A stretch of 64,000 nucleotides of DNA, from the NCBI GenBank assembly GCA_021199335.1, contig JAJQIG010000022.1:28612-92611 (forward strand), in the 5' to 3' direction. The position numbers and the translations under genes were made by a program. The DNA is from Oscillospiraceae bacterium. Its GTDB lineage: Bacteria; Bacillota; Clostridia; Oscillospirales; Ruminococcaceae. The notes under the pieces are model-generated. The model made no database searches. It was not told the DNA's origin and saw nothing but the letters and a program-made list of their open reading frames with translations. Positions 1 through 8,063 of this stretch are shown piece by piece (within the stretch, counting starts at the first letter, position 1; every line of letters begins with the position of its first letter).

Positions 1-112
1 TATGGTACAATAAAAATTAGTATATTCTTTTTTGGGAAGTATTTGTCTTTCATGAATACGATCCTTATTTTTCAGCCCGAATTATGGGCAATTTAAGAAG
101 GAAGTAATCAAT

Positions 113-1573
113 ATGGATAAGAATTATGACGTTATTATAGCGGGTGCGGGCGCAGGCGGACTTTATACGGCTATAAATCTGCCCTCCGACCTTAAAATTC
201 TGCTTATTTCAAAAAGGGAGCTTATTCTCTGCAACTCCGCCCTTGCGCAAGGCGGCGTCGCTGCGGTTTACAAGCCCACGGACGACAATATTCAGCTCCA
301 CACCAGGGATACCCTCATCGCAGGCGGATACAAAAACAACCCCGATTCCCTTAAAATCCTCGTTACCGAGGCTGCACATGAAATTGAGAAAATTATAAGC
401 CTCGGCGTTGACTTTGATAAAACTGAGGACGGCGATTATCACCGCACCCTTGAGGGCGGGCACAGCCGTCACCGCATTTTCCACCATAAGGATTCAACGG
501 GATTTGAAATCACTTCAAAGCTGCAGGAGGTTGTTAAGAAGCAGCCTAATGTCGACATTATGGAAAACGCTCTCCTTTGCGGCGCCAAAAAGACCTCAAC
601 GGGATTTTCTGCGGATATACTTGCAAACAATGTCCATGAAACCTACAATTCACGCTACATAGTCCTTGCGACAGGCGGCATCGGAAGAGTTTATGATTAT
701 ACGACCAACTCCGCAATCGCAACGGGCGATGGAATTACACTTGCATATGAAATGGGGGCGAACATTAAAAATCTGTCCCTTATCCAGTTCCACCCAACCG
801 CTTTTAATAATAAGCATACAAGGGAATGCTTCCTTATCTCCGAAGCGGTAAGAGGGGAGGGGGCATACCTGCTCAATAAAAACGGCGAGCGCTTTATGCA
901 GAATTATGACGAACGCCTTGAGCTTGCCCCAAGGGATGTTGTTTCGCATTCGATTATAAGCGAGGGAAAGCGTCTTGATTCCGATGATTTCTATCTTGAT
1001 ATTTCGCACAAGGATTCCGACTTCATAAAGAAGCGTTTCCCTATGATTTACAAGTACCTGCTCGAACAGGGCATAGATATGACAAAGGATCGAATTCCGA
1101 TTTATCCCTGCCAGCACTACCTTATGGGCGGAATAAACGTCAACACGGGGGCGCAAACCACCGTTGACGGGCTTTATGCTGTTGGAGAATGCTCCCATAC
1201 GGGCGTTCACGGAAACAACCGCCTTGCATCAAATTCGCTCCTTGAAGCCCTTGTTTTCGGCAGACAGGCTGCGCTTAATATTACAGAAAGAATCAAGGAA
1301 AGCTCAACTCCGCTCGATAGCCTTGAAAACGCAGATTTCGACATAAACCCGAATGCGCCCGAAATCCCCGCAGGAATAAGAACGGAAGTCCGCCATATTA
1401 TGCAGAAATCCTACTTCGTTATCCCCGATATGCAGGAAGCGCTCAAGGGCTTTGAACGTGTTTCCGAGCTTAAACGTATGCTTGAGGAGGGCGATTACAA
1501 GGTTGACCGAGATTATGTTGAAGCAAAGTCAATCGCCACCGTTGCTTATTTGATACTTAAAGAGGTTATCTGA
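113..1573 (+). CDS. nadB: L-aspartate oxidase NadB
   Basis: Flavoenzyme that oxidises L-aspartate to iminoaspartate, the first step of de novo NAD synthesis; cytosolic, normally working with NadA. The 486 residues begin with an FAD dinucleotide-binding motif GAGAGG (residues 11-16). They carry the family blocks NSALAQGGVAAV (about 42-53), GGHSRHRI (about 115), ISEAVRGEGA (about 243) and GNNRLASNSLLE in the second half, where the Arg and His residues of the succinate dehydrogenase/aspartate oxidase family sit. Length is a little shorter than the roughly 530-540 of proteobacterial enzymes, with a reduced C-terminal helical domain. The start is supported by GAAGGAAG about 8 bases upstream. nadA and nadC are not in the window and may lie to the left. 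Identification is secure; fumarate reductase flavoproteins are the only near relatives, and the GGHS and GNNRLASNS blocks favour NadB. Confidence 0.95.
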   Translation: MDKNYDVIIAGAGAGGLYTAINLPSDLKILLISKRELILCNSALAQGGVAAVYKPTDDNIQLHTRDTLIAGGYKNNPDSLKILVTEAAHEIEKIISLGVDFDKTEDGDYHRTLEGGHSRHRIFHHKDSTGFEITSKLQEVVKKQPNVDIMENALLCGAKKTSTGFSADILANNVHETYNSRYIVLATGGIGRVYDYTTNSAIATGDGITLAYEMGANIKNLSLIQFHPTAFNNKHTRECFLISEAVRGEGAYLLNKNGERFMQNYDERLELAPRDVVSHSIISEGKRLDSDDFYLDISHKDSDFIKKRFPMIYKYLLEQGIDMTKDRIPIYPCQHYLMGGINVNTGAQTTVDGLYAVGECSHTGVHGNNRLASNSLLEALVFGRQAALNITERIKESSTPLDSLENADFDINPNAPEIPAGIRTEVRHIMQKSYFVIPDMQEALKGFERVSELKRMLEEGDYKVDRDYVEAKSIATVAYLILKEVI

Positions 1574-1899
1574 GGCGATAACGCAAGCAATTGCCCCGAT
1601 TGCCTGTGTACCCGTGTAAACGGAAGGCTAACGCACATTTTATATAGTGTAAATTCGGAGCTGATTGTACGCCTGCTGTGTTGGCTGAAGATTAGTTTAA
1701 TGCCGCAGACAGGGGCATTGTTTTAAGCGGCATATACACAAGCCTGAAGATTAAATTCAATTTCGGGTTAAGGACACGGAAACGGCTGCGCATTCAAACG
1801 AACACCTTGAAAATCGCAATTCCGAATATGATGAATGTAAGCGGACACGAAAATTTTGGGCGACTTGAATTTGGCGGTGTTAAACCTGCATTAAAAGCG
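1574..1899. other. 326-bp intergenic stretch between convergent nadB and radical SAM gene
   Basis: No convincing gene in either strand. It holds a modest inverted repeat (AATGCC at 1699-1704 with GGCATT at 1714-1719, followed by GTTTTA), which could serve as a weak terminator for nadB, and an overlapping alternative pairing ATGCCGC/GCGGCAT (1700-1706 with 1727-1733). Open frames continuing from here across the radical SAM gene are antisense shadows. Confidence 0.4.
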
Positions 1900-2841
1900 T
1901 CACGGCAGGAATTTCATCCCCTGAAAGCTGCCGCGGCGAACAAATTCCTTGTCTATGCCGTTCATTACCCTCTTTTTATCAAGGCTCCATTTTGGGGCGA
2001 CGAGGGTTCTGCGGTCGCCGTCGCCTGTGATCCGCTCTATTATAACCTCGGGAGGAAGAAGCTCGATTTGGCTGCATACTATATTAATGTATTTCTCAAG
2101 GCTCAGCGCTTCAAATTCACCCCGTTCGTATTGCTTTGCAATTTCCGTCCCCGATATTATGTGGAGAAGATGTATCTTCACGGCATGAATATCAAGGCGT
2201 GATATTTTCTTCGCCGTTTCAAGCATCATTTCCTCCGTTTCCCCCGGAAGCCCGTTTATAACGTGAACGCAGACATTGACATTCCTTTTCCTCAGCATTT
2301 CATAGCCATCAAGAAAATCGGCATAGGTGTGGCAGCGATTTATCGCTGCCGCCGTTTTATCAAAAGCGGTTTGAAGCCCAAGCTCCACCGTGAGATAGGT
2401 TCGCTTTGCAAGGCCGCCAAGATAATCCGCAGTTTCCTCGGTTATGCAGTCGGGGCGGGTTGATATCGCAATCCCGACAACGCCGTCAAACGTAAGAGCT
2501 TCCTCAAACATACTGCGGAGCCTTTCGGTTGGAGCATAGGTATTTGTGTTCGCCTGAAAATACGGAATATACATCGCCCCCTGCCACTTTCGCCCGAGGA
2601 CATCCTTCATCTCATCAAACTGCTGCCTTATGGGCTTGCTCGGGTTGCCGCCGAAATCACCGCTCCCTGAGGCGGAGCAGTATGTGCATCCCCCAAAGCC
2701 CTTTGAGCCGTCCTTATTGGGGCAGGTAAAACCGCCGTTAAGCGAAACCTTTATTACCTTTCCGCCGAATTTATGGCGCAAAAAATAATTCTGAGTATGA
2801 TAACGCTTATTTGTGCCGGAATAAGTAATTTTTTTCTCCAT
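1900..2841 (-). CDS. TIGR01212-type radical SAM protein (YtqA/YhcC family)
   Basis: Radical S-adenosylmethionine enzyme of the YhcC/YtqA family (313 residues). Near the N-terminus the cysteines C40, C52 and C55 form the family's spaced C-x11-C-x2-C cluster-binding motif, inside FTCPNKDG...GGCTYC. The following blocks YFQANTNTYAPTERL and GIAISTRPDCI are typical of this subfamily. It would bind a 4Fe-4S cluster and cleave SAM; members have been linked to tRNA or other RNA modification, but the exact substrate cannot be read from sequence. The start at 2841 is chosen because GGAAG lies 9 bases upstream; the open frame continues 18 codons further up (to 2895) without a ribosome site. Monocistronic, convergent with nadB. 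Confidence 0.88.
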   Translation of the reverse strand: MEKKITYSGTNKRYHTQNYFLRHKFGGKVIKVSLNGGFTCPNKDGSKGFGGCTYCSASGSGDFGGNPSKPIRQQFDEMKDVLGRKWQGAMYIPYFQANTNTYAPTERLRSMFEEALTFDGVVGIAISTRPDCITEETADYLGGLAKRTYLTVELGLQTAFDKTAAAINRCHTYADFLDGYEMLRKRNVNVCVHVINGLPGETEEMMLETAKKISRLDIHAVKIHLLHIISGTEIAKQYERGEFEALSLEKYINIVCSQIELLPPEVIIERITGDGDRRTLVAPKWSLDKKRVMNGIDKEFVRRGSFQGMKFLP

Positions 2842-2961
2842 TTTAGTTTTTCTTCCTTCGTTTTTGGTGCATTTTATTCTGAAATGGCACTCCAATTATG
2901 TTGAAATATCACAAATATTTCAAGTTTGAACAAAAAGATTAAATTTTTAACACTAAATCTA

Positions 2962-2989
2962 TTGCTTTTATTTCTGGTTGTGGTATAAT
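2962..2989 (+). promoter_or_regulatory. Extended -10 promoter for the SDR gene
   Basis: TTGCTT at 2962-2967 and TATAAT at 2984-2989 with a 16-base spacer and an upstream TGG (extended -10). It would start a leader of about 130 bases before the epimerase gene. The leader contains a tight hairpin (GAAGCG at 3034-3039 with CGCTTC at 3042-3047). Confidence 0.7.
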
Positions 2990-3128
2990 TTAAGAGTATA
3001 GAAATAGATTTAAGGAACAAACCGCATAGCGGCGAAGCGTTCGCTTCCGGTCATCGGGATTATTTTTCCTTGGGCTTGCGAAGCGTAATTGTTCAGTGTT
3101 GCCTTAGGTAGACGGAGGGTTAGTTTTT

Positions 3129-4073
3129 ATGAAAACTGTTTTTGTTACGGGTGCGTCCGGTATGATTGGTCTTGCACTTACCGAAGCTCTGCTCCAAAAG
3201 GGCTGCAAGGTTATCGGAACTGACAGCAAGCCTAACAATTTCATCAATTCACCTAATTACAGCTTTATTCAAGCTTCAATTGAGGATAAGGGAAACATTG
3301 TAAACGTATTAAACGGAAGCAGCATTGATGTGCTTGTGCATCTTGCGTGTTCTGTCGATAACGACTTTCCTTCCGTTTTAACTTCTGCGGAGGAGAAAAT
3401 CAGTTCGGCGGTTGATAAATACCTTTACAAGGCAGCCGTTGATGCAGGGGTCGGCGACATCATCCTCCTCAGTACATATCAGGTTTACGCCCCCCAAAAA
3501 ACCCGTGAGCCTATCAGGGAAATTTCCGACGAAAAGCCTGTTACAGTATACGGCAAGCTAAAGTTCGACAGCGAAAAGACTCTCTCAAAGGTTGTCGTAA
3601 AGAGCGCTTCATGCAAGGGAGTTATTGCAAGGGTATGCCCCATTTATACAAAGGAATTCACCGATAACCTGAAAGCAAAGGTTTATGACCCGAAGGAAAG
3701 TTGCTCGTTTATCTACGGCTACGGCGATTACGGATACTCCTTCTGCTGCCTTTATAACTTTATTGATTTTGTAAACGGAATTCTGAATGTTGCAAACGGA
3801 ATTAACTACCAAGGAATCTACAACGTTTGCGACACAAAGCCGATTGCCGCAAAGGACATCGTTGAAACACTGCGGCAGGATCACAAAATCGGCGCTGTGG
3901 TTCAGAGAAATCTCGGCTCGGAGGGAATTAAGGGTATGTTTAACTTTGGCGGTGCGGCAAAGAACGATTACCGATATAACGATATGAGCACAGTATGCAG
4001 CAATATCTCTTACGACAATACCAAGGCGCAGAGAATTTCCGCTTTCCGCTGGAAGCTTGCAAACACAAAGTAA
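3129..4073 (+). CDS. NAD(P)-dependent epimerase/dehydratase (extended SDR)
   Basis: Extended short-chain dehydrogenase/reductase of 314 residues, the family of nucleotide-sugar epimerases and dehydratases. A Rossmann glycine motif TGASGMIG spans residues 7-14. The catalytic Tyr and Lys sit at Y141 and K145 (YGKLK), with S115-T116 in the position of the active-site Ser/Thr. The substrate is not deducible; sugar-nucleotide epimerases, ketoreductases and flavonoid-type reductases share this fold. GGAGG lies about 9 bases upstream of the ATG. Transcribed alone from the promoter at 2962, with its own terminator at 4088. Confidence 0.85.
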   Translation: MKTVFVTGASGMIGLALTEALLQKGCKVIGTDSKPNNFINSPNYSFIQASIEDKGNIVNVLNGSSIDVLVHLACSVDNDFPSVLTSAEEKISSAVDKYLYKAAVDAGVGDIILLSTYQVYAPQKTREPIREISDEKPVTVYGKLKFDSEKTLSKVVVKSASCKGVIARVCPIYTKEFTDNLKAKVYDPKESCSFIYGYGDYGYSFCCLYNFIDFVNGILNVANGINYQGIYNVCDTKPIAAKDIVETLRQDHKIGAVVQRNLGSEGIKGMFNFGGAAKNDYRYNDMSTVCSNISYDNTKAQRISAFRWKLANTK

Positions 4074-4087
4074 AAGAATACATATCT

Positions 4088-4127
4088 TCTGCCGCATCTT
4101 TCAGTAAGGTGCGGCAGACTTGTTTTT
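4088..4127 (+). terminator. Rho-independent terminator after the SDR gene
   Basis: Stem TCTGCCGCATC (4088-4098) pairs with GGTGCGGCAGA (4108-4118), followed by CTTGTTTTTA. It also separates this gene from alr, which is convergent. Confidence 0.8.
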
Positions 4128-4129
4128 AA

Positions 4130-5308
4130 TCAAAATTCATGAACCTCCTCAACCTTTCCGCCACGAATATAAACTCTCGGAACACGCTGGTTTATTCCGC
4201 AGACAATTTCATATCCGATTGTTCCGTAAAGCGCGGCAAGGTCATCGGGGGTAATTTTCTCATCGCCGTCAAATCCAAAAACGGTCACGGGGGTGCCCTC
4301 ATAGACATTGGGAATATCCGATACATCAACCATCATTTGATCCATACATATTCTGCCAATAATTTTTGCCCTTTTCCCGCATATAAGAACCTCTCCCTTA
4401 TTTGAAAGAAGCCTTGAATAGCCATCGGCATAGCCGATAGGCACGGTTGCCGCAATCATTTCACGGTCTGCGGTAAATGTACGTCCGTAGCTGACAGATT
4501 CGCCCTTGTGCAAGGGCTTAACATAGGAAACAACCGATTTAAGCTCCATAACGGGTTCAATTCCATGCGGCAGCTCCATGCTGTTATCCGGCTTTAAGCC
4601 GTAAAGAAGGATTCCAAGCCTTGCAAGAGTGCTTCGTTTGTCATAATGCATAAGAGTTCCCGCACTGTTAAGGCAGTGTATTTCCTTGAAATTAAGACCC
4701 CTAGCCTGTGATTTTTCAACAACATCGAAAAATTTCCTCTTCTGCATATCGGTGTAGCTTATATCATCCTCACTGCGGCTGTCAGCGACGGCAAAATGGG
4801 TAAAAACGCCCTCTGCGGATATTCCGCCAACGGAGAAAATCTCCTTAATTTCATCTGCGCAGCGTTCCGAATCGGCGGTAAGCAGGCCTATTCTTCCCAT
4901 GCCCGTGTCGAGCTTAATATGGACACGAACAGGTCTGCACTTGACATTTGCGCCAAGCTCCCTTGCGTATTCGGCCGAAAGAACGGCCTGAATAATGTCG
5001 TTTTCCGCAAGAATGGGGGCATAATCCGCCGGAGTCCAGCCCAAAATAAGAATGTCGCCGTCACATCCGCCGCTGCGCAGTCTTAGCGCTTCATTTATAT
5101 TTGAAACCATGAAAAAATTCACGCCCGCATCCCGAAAGCATCGCATAAGCTGGACATCACCGTGTCCGTAGGCATTTGCCTTTATTATGCAGGCGGGGCG
5201 CGTACAATTCTTATCCATAAAGCCTTTTATAATTTCAAGATTATGCGCAGCGCGGTCAAGATTAATTTCCGCCCATGTGCGTTTCAAAAATCTGCAGTTA
5301 TTTCCCAT
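4130..5308 (-). CDS. alr: Alanine racemase
   Basis: PLP enzyme interconverting L- and D-alanine for peptidoglycan; cytosolic. The 392 residues show the PLP-lysine motif (K43 in KANAYGHG), the N-terminal TIM-barrel domain and the C-terminal beta domain. The catalytic tyrosine of the opposite face is Y274 (VSYGRTF), and RICMDQMMVDVS is also present. The start at 5308 follows AAGGAG by 7 bases and gives the usual family length; the frame stays open 19 codons upstream without a ribosome site. Divergent from the SLOG-family gene. Confidence 0.95.
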   Translation of the reverse strand: MGNNCRFLKRTWAEINLDRAAHNLEIIKGFMDKNCTRPACIIKANAYGHGDVQLMRCFRDAGVNFFMVSNINEALRLRSGGCDGDILILGWTPADYAPILAENDIIQAVLSAEYARELGANVKCRPVRVHIKLDTGMGRIGLLTADSERCADEIKEIFSVGGISAEGVFTHFAVADSRSEDDISYTDMQKRKFFDVVEKSQARGLNFKEIHCLNSAGTLMHYDKRSTLARLGILLYGLKPDNSMELPHGIEPVMELKSVVSYVKPLHKGESVSYGRTFTADREMIAATVPIGYADGYSRLLSNKGEVLICGKRAKIIGRICMDQMMVDVSDIPNVYEGTPVTVFGFDGDEKITPDDLAALYGTIGYEIVCGINQRVPRVYIRGGKVEEVHEF

Positions 5309-5355
5309 CACAAACTCCTTTTTATTACAAAATGTTTTCAAATTTGCTATTTTTG

Positions 5356-5384
5356 TTGCAAACAAGGAATATATCTGTTAAAAT
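5356..5384 (+). promoter_or_regulatory. Promoter for the SLOG-family gene
   Basis: TTGCAA (5356-5361) and TAAAAT (5379-5384) with a 17-base spacer, in the intergenic region divergent from alr. Confidence 0.6.
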
Positions 5385-5437
5385 AATAATTGTTCAGCAG
5401 CGGTGTTACCAAACCGCTAAAATTACGGAGAAAAAAT

Positions 5438-6004
5438 ATGTATAATGTTACTACCTCAAAATCAAGAACAGTATGCTTTTCAGGGCATCGTCCCCAAAAG
5501 CTCCCCGACGGAGGGTCAAATAACTCACCCGTTATAAGAGCAATAAAAAGCCTTGTTTATAAGGCCGTTGCGGACTGCATCGAAGATGGCTGCAACTGTT
5601 TTATTACAGGGGTTGCAAAGGGAGTAGACCTTTGGGCGGGTGAAATTGTTCTTGAACATAAGGCGTGCGGCAAAAACATAAAGCTCGTCGCAGCCTTCCC
5701 ATACAAAGGGCATGGCGCAAGCTTTCGGGGAACGGAAAAATGGATACTCGGGAATATTACTCAATATGCCGATGAGATAGTATATGTAAGCGATGACTAT
5801 TCCGATTCCTGTATGAAAGCCCGAAATGAATATATGATTAACCGTTCGGGAAAGCTTATTGCAGTAGTCGGAGATTACAAGAGCGGAACGGGTCAAACCA
5901 TACGGCTTGCCGAAAAAAACGGACTTGACATCGTTACAATAAATTCATCCGTTATAGACCAGGTTGCAAAAAAATACAGCGACACGCCGCTTAACATCAT
6001 ATAG
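5438..6004 (+). CDS. SLOG-family protein (DUF1273/YpsA-like)
   Basis: Small (188 residues) Rossmann-like protein of the SMF/DprA-LOG superfamily, YpsA/DUF1273 group. CFSGHRPQKLP near residue 12 is the group's hallmark nucleotide-binding segment. It is followed by FITGVAKGVDLWAGE, the phosphate-binding Gly-rich helix cap, and a late RSGKLIAVVGDYKSGTGQT block. YpsA influences cell division in Bacillus subtilis. Other SLOG proteins bind nucleotides such as ADP-ribose derivatives; a ligand cannot be assigned here. The start at 5438 follows ACGGAG; an upstream in-frame ATG at 5390 lacks a ribosome site. The LCP-like gene follows after 94 bases. Confidence 0.8.
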   Translation: MYNVTTSKSRTVCFSGHRPQKLPDGGSNNSPVIRAIKSLVYKAVADCIEDGCNCFITGVAKGVDLWAGEIVLEHKACGKNIKLVAAFPYKGHGASFRGTEKWILGNITQYADEIVYVSDDYSDSCMKARNEYMINRSGKLIAVVGDYKSGTGQTIRLAEKNGLDIVTINSSVIDQVAKKYSDTPLNII

Positions 6005-6098
6005 AACATTATACCACCACATAAAATTATTTGCAATACACGTAATAATAAATTATTTTACGGCCTGCCAAAAACAACTGCTGAAAGGACTGTATATT

Positions 6099-7061
6099 AT
6101 GGCAAAAAAGTCTGCAAAGGTTGCGGTTACATATATAGTAACCATTATAATTACGCTTCTTGTCGCCGGAGGGATATGCTGGTATCTTATGGACTCCTTC
6201 CTTTTCGGGGAAAAGGATGATTCGGGCGATGAAATATATTTGGAAAAAATGACATCATCCCAAGATTACACAGCCTCCGCCGCCGATAACAAAACGGTCC
6301 TCCTTATTCTCGATGCGGAAAAAAGGGAAACCGCAAGCTGTTTCCTTGTTGCAAGATTCCTTGCGGAGGAGCAGCAGATTGTCTTTATGCCCATGCCGAG
6401 CAATACAAGGGCTTCGGTTAACGGAACAGAGGATACATTATACAACTTCTACCGCAACGGCGGCTCTGCGTCTGCGGTAAAATCAATTGAAAGCTGCACG
6501 GGAGTGACTATTGATAAATACATTAAATTTAACAAGGAAAGCTTTAGTACAATCGTTGATATTTTCGGCGGGGTAAATTTTAATGTGCCGTATAACCTTG
6601 TCTACGACAATCCCGATACGGGGGAGGAAACCGTAATAAAGGCAGGGGAAACCTTCCTTGATTCAACCCTTCTCCGCAAGGTTATCACCTATCCGAACTA
6701 TAATTCGGGCGAGGAATACCGCGCGAAATGCCTCGGAATAACCATTACCGATATGGTAAATTCAATTCCGCAGGAGAGCTTTTCCTCGCATTTGGACGAT
6801 TACTTTACAGCAGTAATAAATTCCGACATTGAAACAAACATAACCGCATACGACTATGAAGACATTTCCGATGCAATGAAATATGTCATAAGCAATTCAA
6901 GCCGCCTTGCGGTTTTCGTTCCGACATCGGGCAGCGAGGATGAGGAGGGCCGCTACATTCTTGATGAAAACTTCGTTCGCAGCATAAACGAATGGCTGAA
7001 AATCTATGACGATGAGGACGGCAGTCTTACCGTAAGCAGTGAAGTGGTTTTTCCCGAATAA
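6099..7061 (+). CDS. LytR-CpsA-Psr (LCP)-like membrane protein
   Basis: Protein of 320 residues with a short cytoplasmic N-terminus, one membrane segment (about residues 9-31, VTYIVTIIITLLVAGGICWYL) and an extracytoplasmic domain. That domain resembles LCP phosphotransferases: an early strand TVLLILDA, then IVFMPMPSNTRA, a Gly/Ser-rich turn with a helix (GGSASAVKSIESCTGVTIDKYIKF) and FSTIVDIFGGVNFNVPYNL. LCP enzymes attach wall polymers to peptidoglycan. The usual arginine- and aspartate-rich catalytic signature is weak, so activity is uncertain. The start at 6099 follows AAAGGA; the frame stays open far upstream into the SLOG gene without support. Confidence 0.75.
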   Translation: MAKKSAKVAVTYIVTIIITLLVAGGICWYLMDSFLFGEKDDSGDEIYLEKMTSSQDYTASAADNKTVLLILDAEKRETASCFLVARFLAEEQQIVFMPMPSNTRASVNGTEDTLYNFYRNGGSASAVKSIESCTGVTIDKYIKFNKESFSTIVDIFGGVNFNVPYNLVYDNPDTGEETVIKAGETFLDSTLLRKVITYPNYNSGEEYRAKCLGITITDMVNSIPQESFSSHLDDYFTAVINSDIETNITAYDYEDISDAMKYVISNSSRLAVFVPTSGSEDEEGRYILDENFVRSINEWLKIYDDEDGSLTVSSEVVFPE

Positions 7062-7094
7062 TTGTATAATCGCATTTTCAGCGGAAATAATAAT

Positions 7095-7140
7095 CCCGAA
7101 GGATATTGTTAAACAATTTCTTTCGGGGTTTGCTTTTTTT
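7095..7140 (+). terminator. Terminator after the LCP-like gene
   Basis: Imperfect long stem from CCCGAAGGATATTGTT (7095-7110) to AACAATTTCTTTCGGG (ends 7127), followed by GTTTGCTTTTTTT. Confidence 0.85.
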
Positions 7141-7153
7141 ACTTTAAAAATAA

Positions 7154-7227
7154 CCGCAGAACGTCAAAGCATTCGCTCCGATGATTAAAACAAATCGCCG
7201 AAATTTTCGGATATGACCGTTCTGCGG
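7154..7227 (+). other. Structured leader region before the DUF378 gene
   Basis: A perfect 10-base inverted repeat (CCGCAGAACG at 7154-7163, CGTTCTGCGG at 7218-7227) closes a 54-base interior. That interior has its own TCCGA/TCGGA and CGAAA/TTTCG pairings. It lies directly after the preceding terminator and about 46 bases before the DUF378 start. No known riboswitch consensus is recognised. Confidence 0.4.
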
Positions 7228-7273
7228 CGCATCCGAGGCTGCCCGATAAGCTCGAGAAGCCTTAGAAAGGAAG

Positions 7274-7489
7274 ATGACTATGTGGGACAAAATTGCATTA
7301 ACGCTGCTTATAATAGGCGGTCTTAACTGGGGCCTTGTGGGAATATTCAGTTTCGATCTTGTGGCATGGCTTTTTGGCGGAACGGGAGCAATTCTCAGCA
7401 GGGTAGTGTATATACTTGTTGCGCTCTCCGCAGTTTGGTGCATATCCCTTCTCTTCAGGGATAATTCCATTGCCGACAGCAAAACATGA
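7274..7489 (+). CDS. DUF378 small membrane protein
   Basis: 71-residue protein of the DUF378 family. The conserved LLIIGGLNWGLVGIFSFDLVAWLFGG block spans about residues 10-35 and a second hydrophobic helix about 43-62, giving two membrane segments joined by a glycine-rich turn. Function is unknown for the family. The upstream ribosome site is GAAAGGAAG. In-frame ATGs at 7274 and 7280 both read well (MTMWDK); the second is closer to the family start. Monocistronic, with its own terminator. Confidence 0.88.
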   Translation: MTMWDKIALTLLIIGGLNWGLVGIFSFDLVAWLFGGTGAILSRVVYILVALSAVWCISLLFRDNSIADSKT

Positions 7490-7516
7490 TTTGATGGCTG
7501 CCGTGTAATTTTCTTG

Positions 7517-7549
7517 GCGCAGTTCGATTAATGCGGACTGCGCTTTTTT
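7517..7549 (+). terminator. Terminator after DUF378 gene
   Basis: GCGCAGT (7517-7523) pairs with ACTGCGC (7537-7543), followed by TTTTTTG. Confidence 0.85.
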
Positions 7550-7553
7550 GTGC

Positions 7554-7582
7554 TTGACAATGGAGAGGAATTGTTATATAAT
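7554..7582 (+). promoter_or_regulatory. Strong promoter about 480 bases upstream of rnj
   Basis: TTGACA (7554-7559), 17-base spacer, TATAAT (7577-7582). Both hexamers are consensus, giving one of the best promoters in the window. It drives an unusually long leader of about 475 bases before the RNase J start at 8064. Confidence 0.8.
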
Positions 7583-7644
7583 AAATACTGATTAATTGTG
7601 TTCGGACATGGATTTTTACTTTTTATGAGAATAAAGGAGGTTAA

Positions 7645-7866
7645 GGATTTTTCCCGCAGTATGCGGCATTCTCGATTTTTATATATCCGCTCGAAGAGAT
7701 AATCACATTCGGCATCGGCTTATTAACTAATGCGTTTTTTCTTACGCCGCCGCCATTTTTATGCGCCATAATCTGCGCACACTTATTTTCTACATATTTC
7801 TTGTGCTTTTTAGTTTATATTGCTTTTATGAAGCTTCCTGATTTTAAGAAAATTTTTTGTAAATGA
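7645..7866 (+). other. Open frame without a start codon, possible decayed small membrane protein
   Basis: After a near-perfect ribosome site AAAGGAGG (7633-7640), a frame opens just past a TAA and runs 73 codons to TGA (7864-7866). There is no ATG, GTG or TTG in the expected place. The translation is strongly hydrophobic with two membrane-like stretches (FGIGLLTNAFFLTPPPFLCAIICAH and a following FSTYFLCFLVYIAF), then a basic tail KLPDFKKIFCK. It could be a small gene broken by a frameshift, a gene with a non-canonical start, or chance in T-rich leader DNA. The remaining 7867-8063 shows nothing recognisable. Confidence 0.25.
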
Positions 7867-8063
7867 CTTAGAATAAATCCTCATTTCGAAATATAGTCCG
7901 TTTTGAGGAGCACAAAGAGCTCTGCGGGCGCTGCAAGGCTCGCAAGAATTATAGCAAACGTAATGGGTATGCGAGCGTTACACAGTTCGCCTGCAGCCCT
8001 TTAACGCTATCCCGCACAAGGAAATAATATTTTGCTTAATAAAAAAGAATAGAGGTTGAAAAC

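Noticed and set aside
650..1210. 186-residue minus-strand open frame over nadB
   Set aside because: Complete shadow of the strongly supported nadB coding sequence.
1807..2202. 131-residue plus-strand open frame
   Set aside because: It lies antisense to the radical SAM gene and its sequence is explained by that gene's codons; no ribosome site.
3001..3128. Known riboswitch in the SDR leader (c-di-GMP, fluoride or ZTP type)
   Set aside because: Core consensus sequences for these classes were looked for and are not present.
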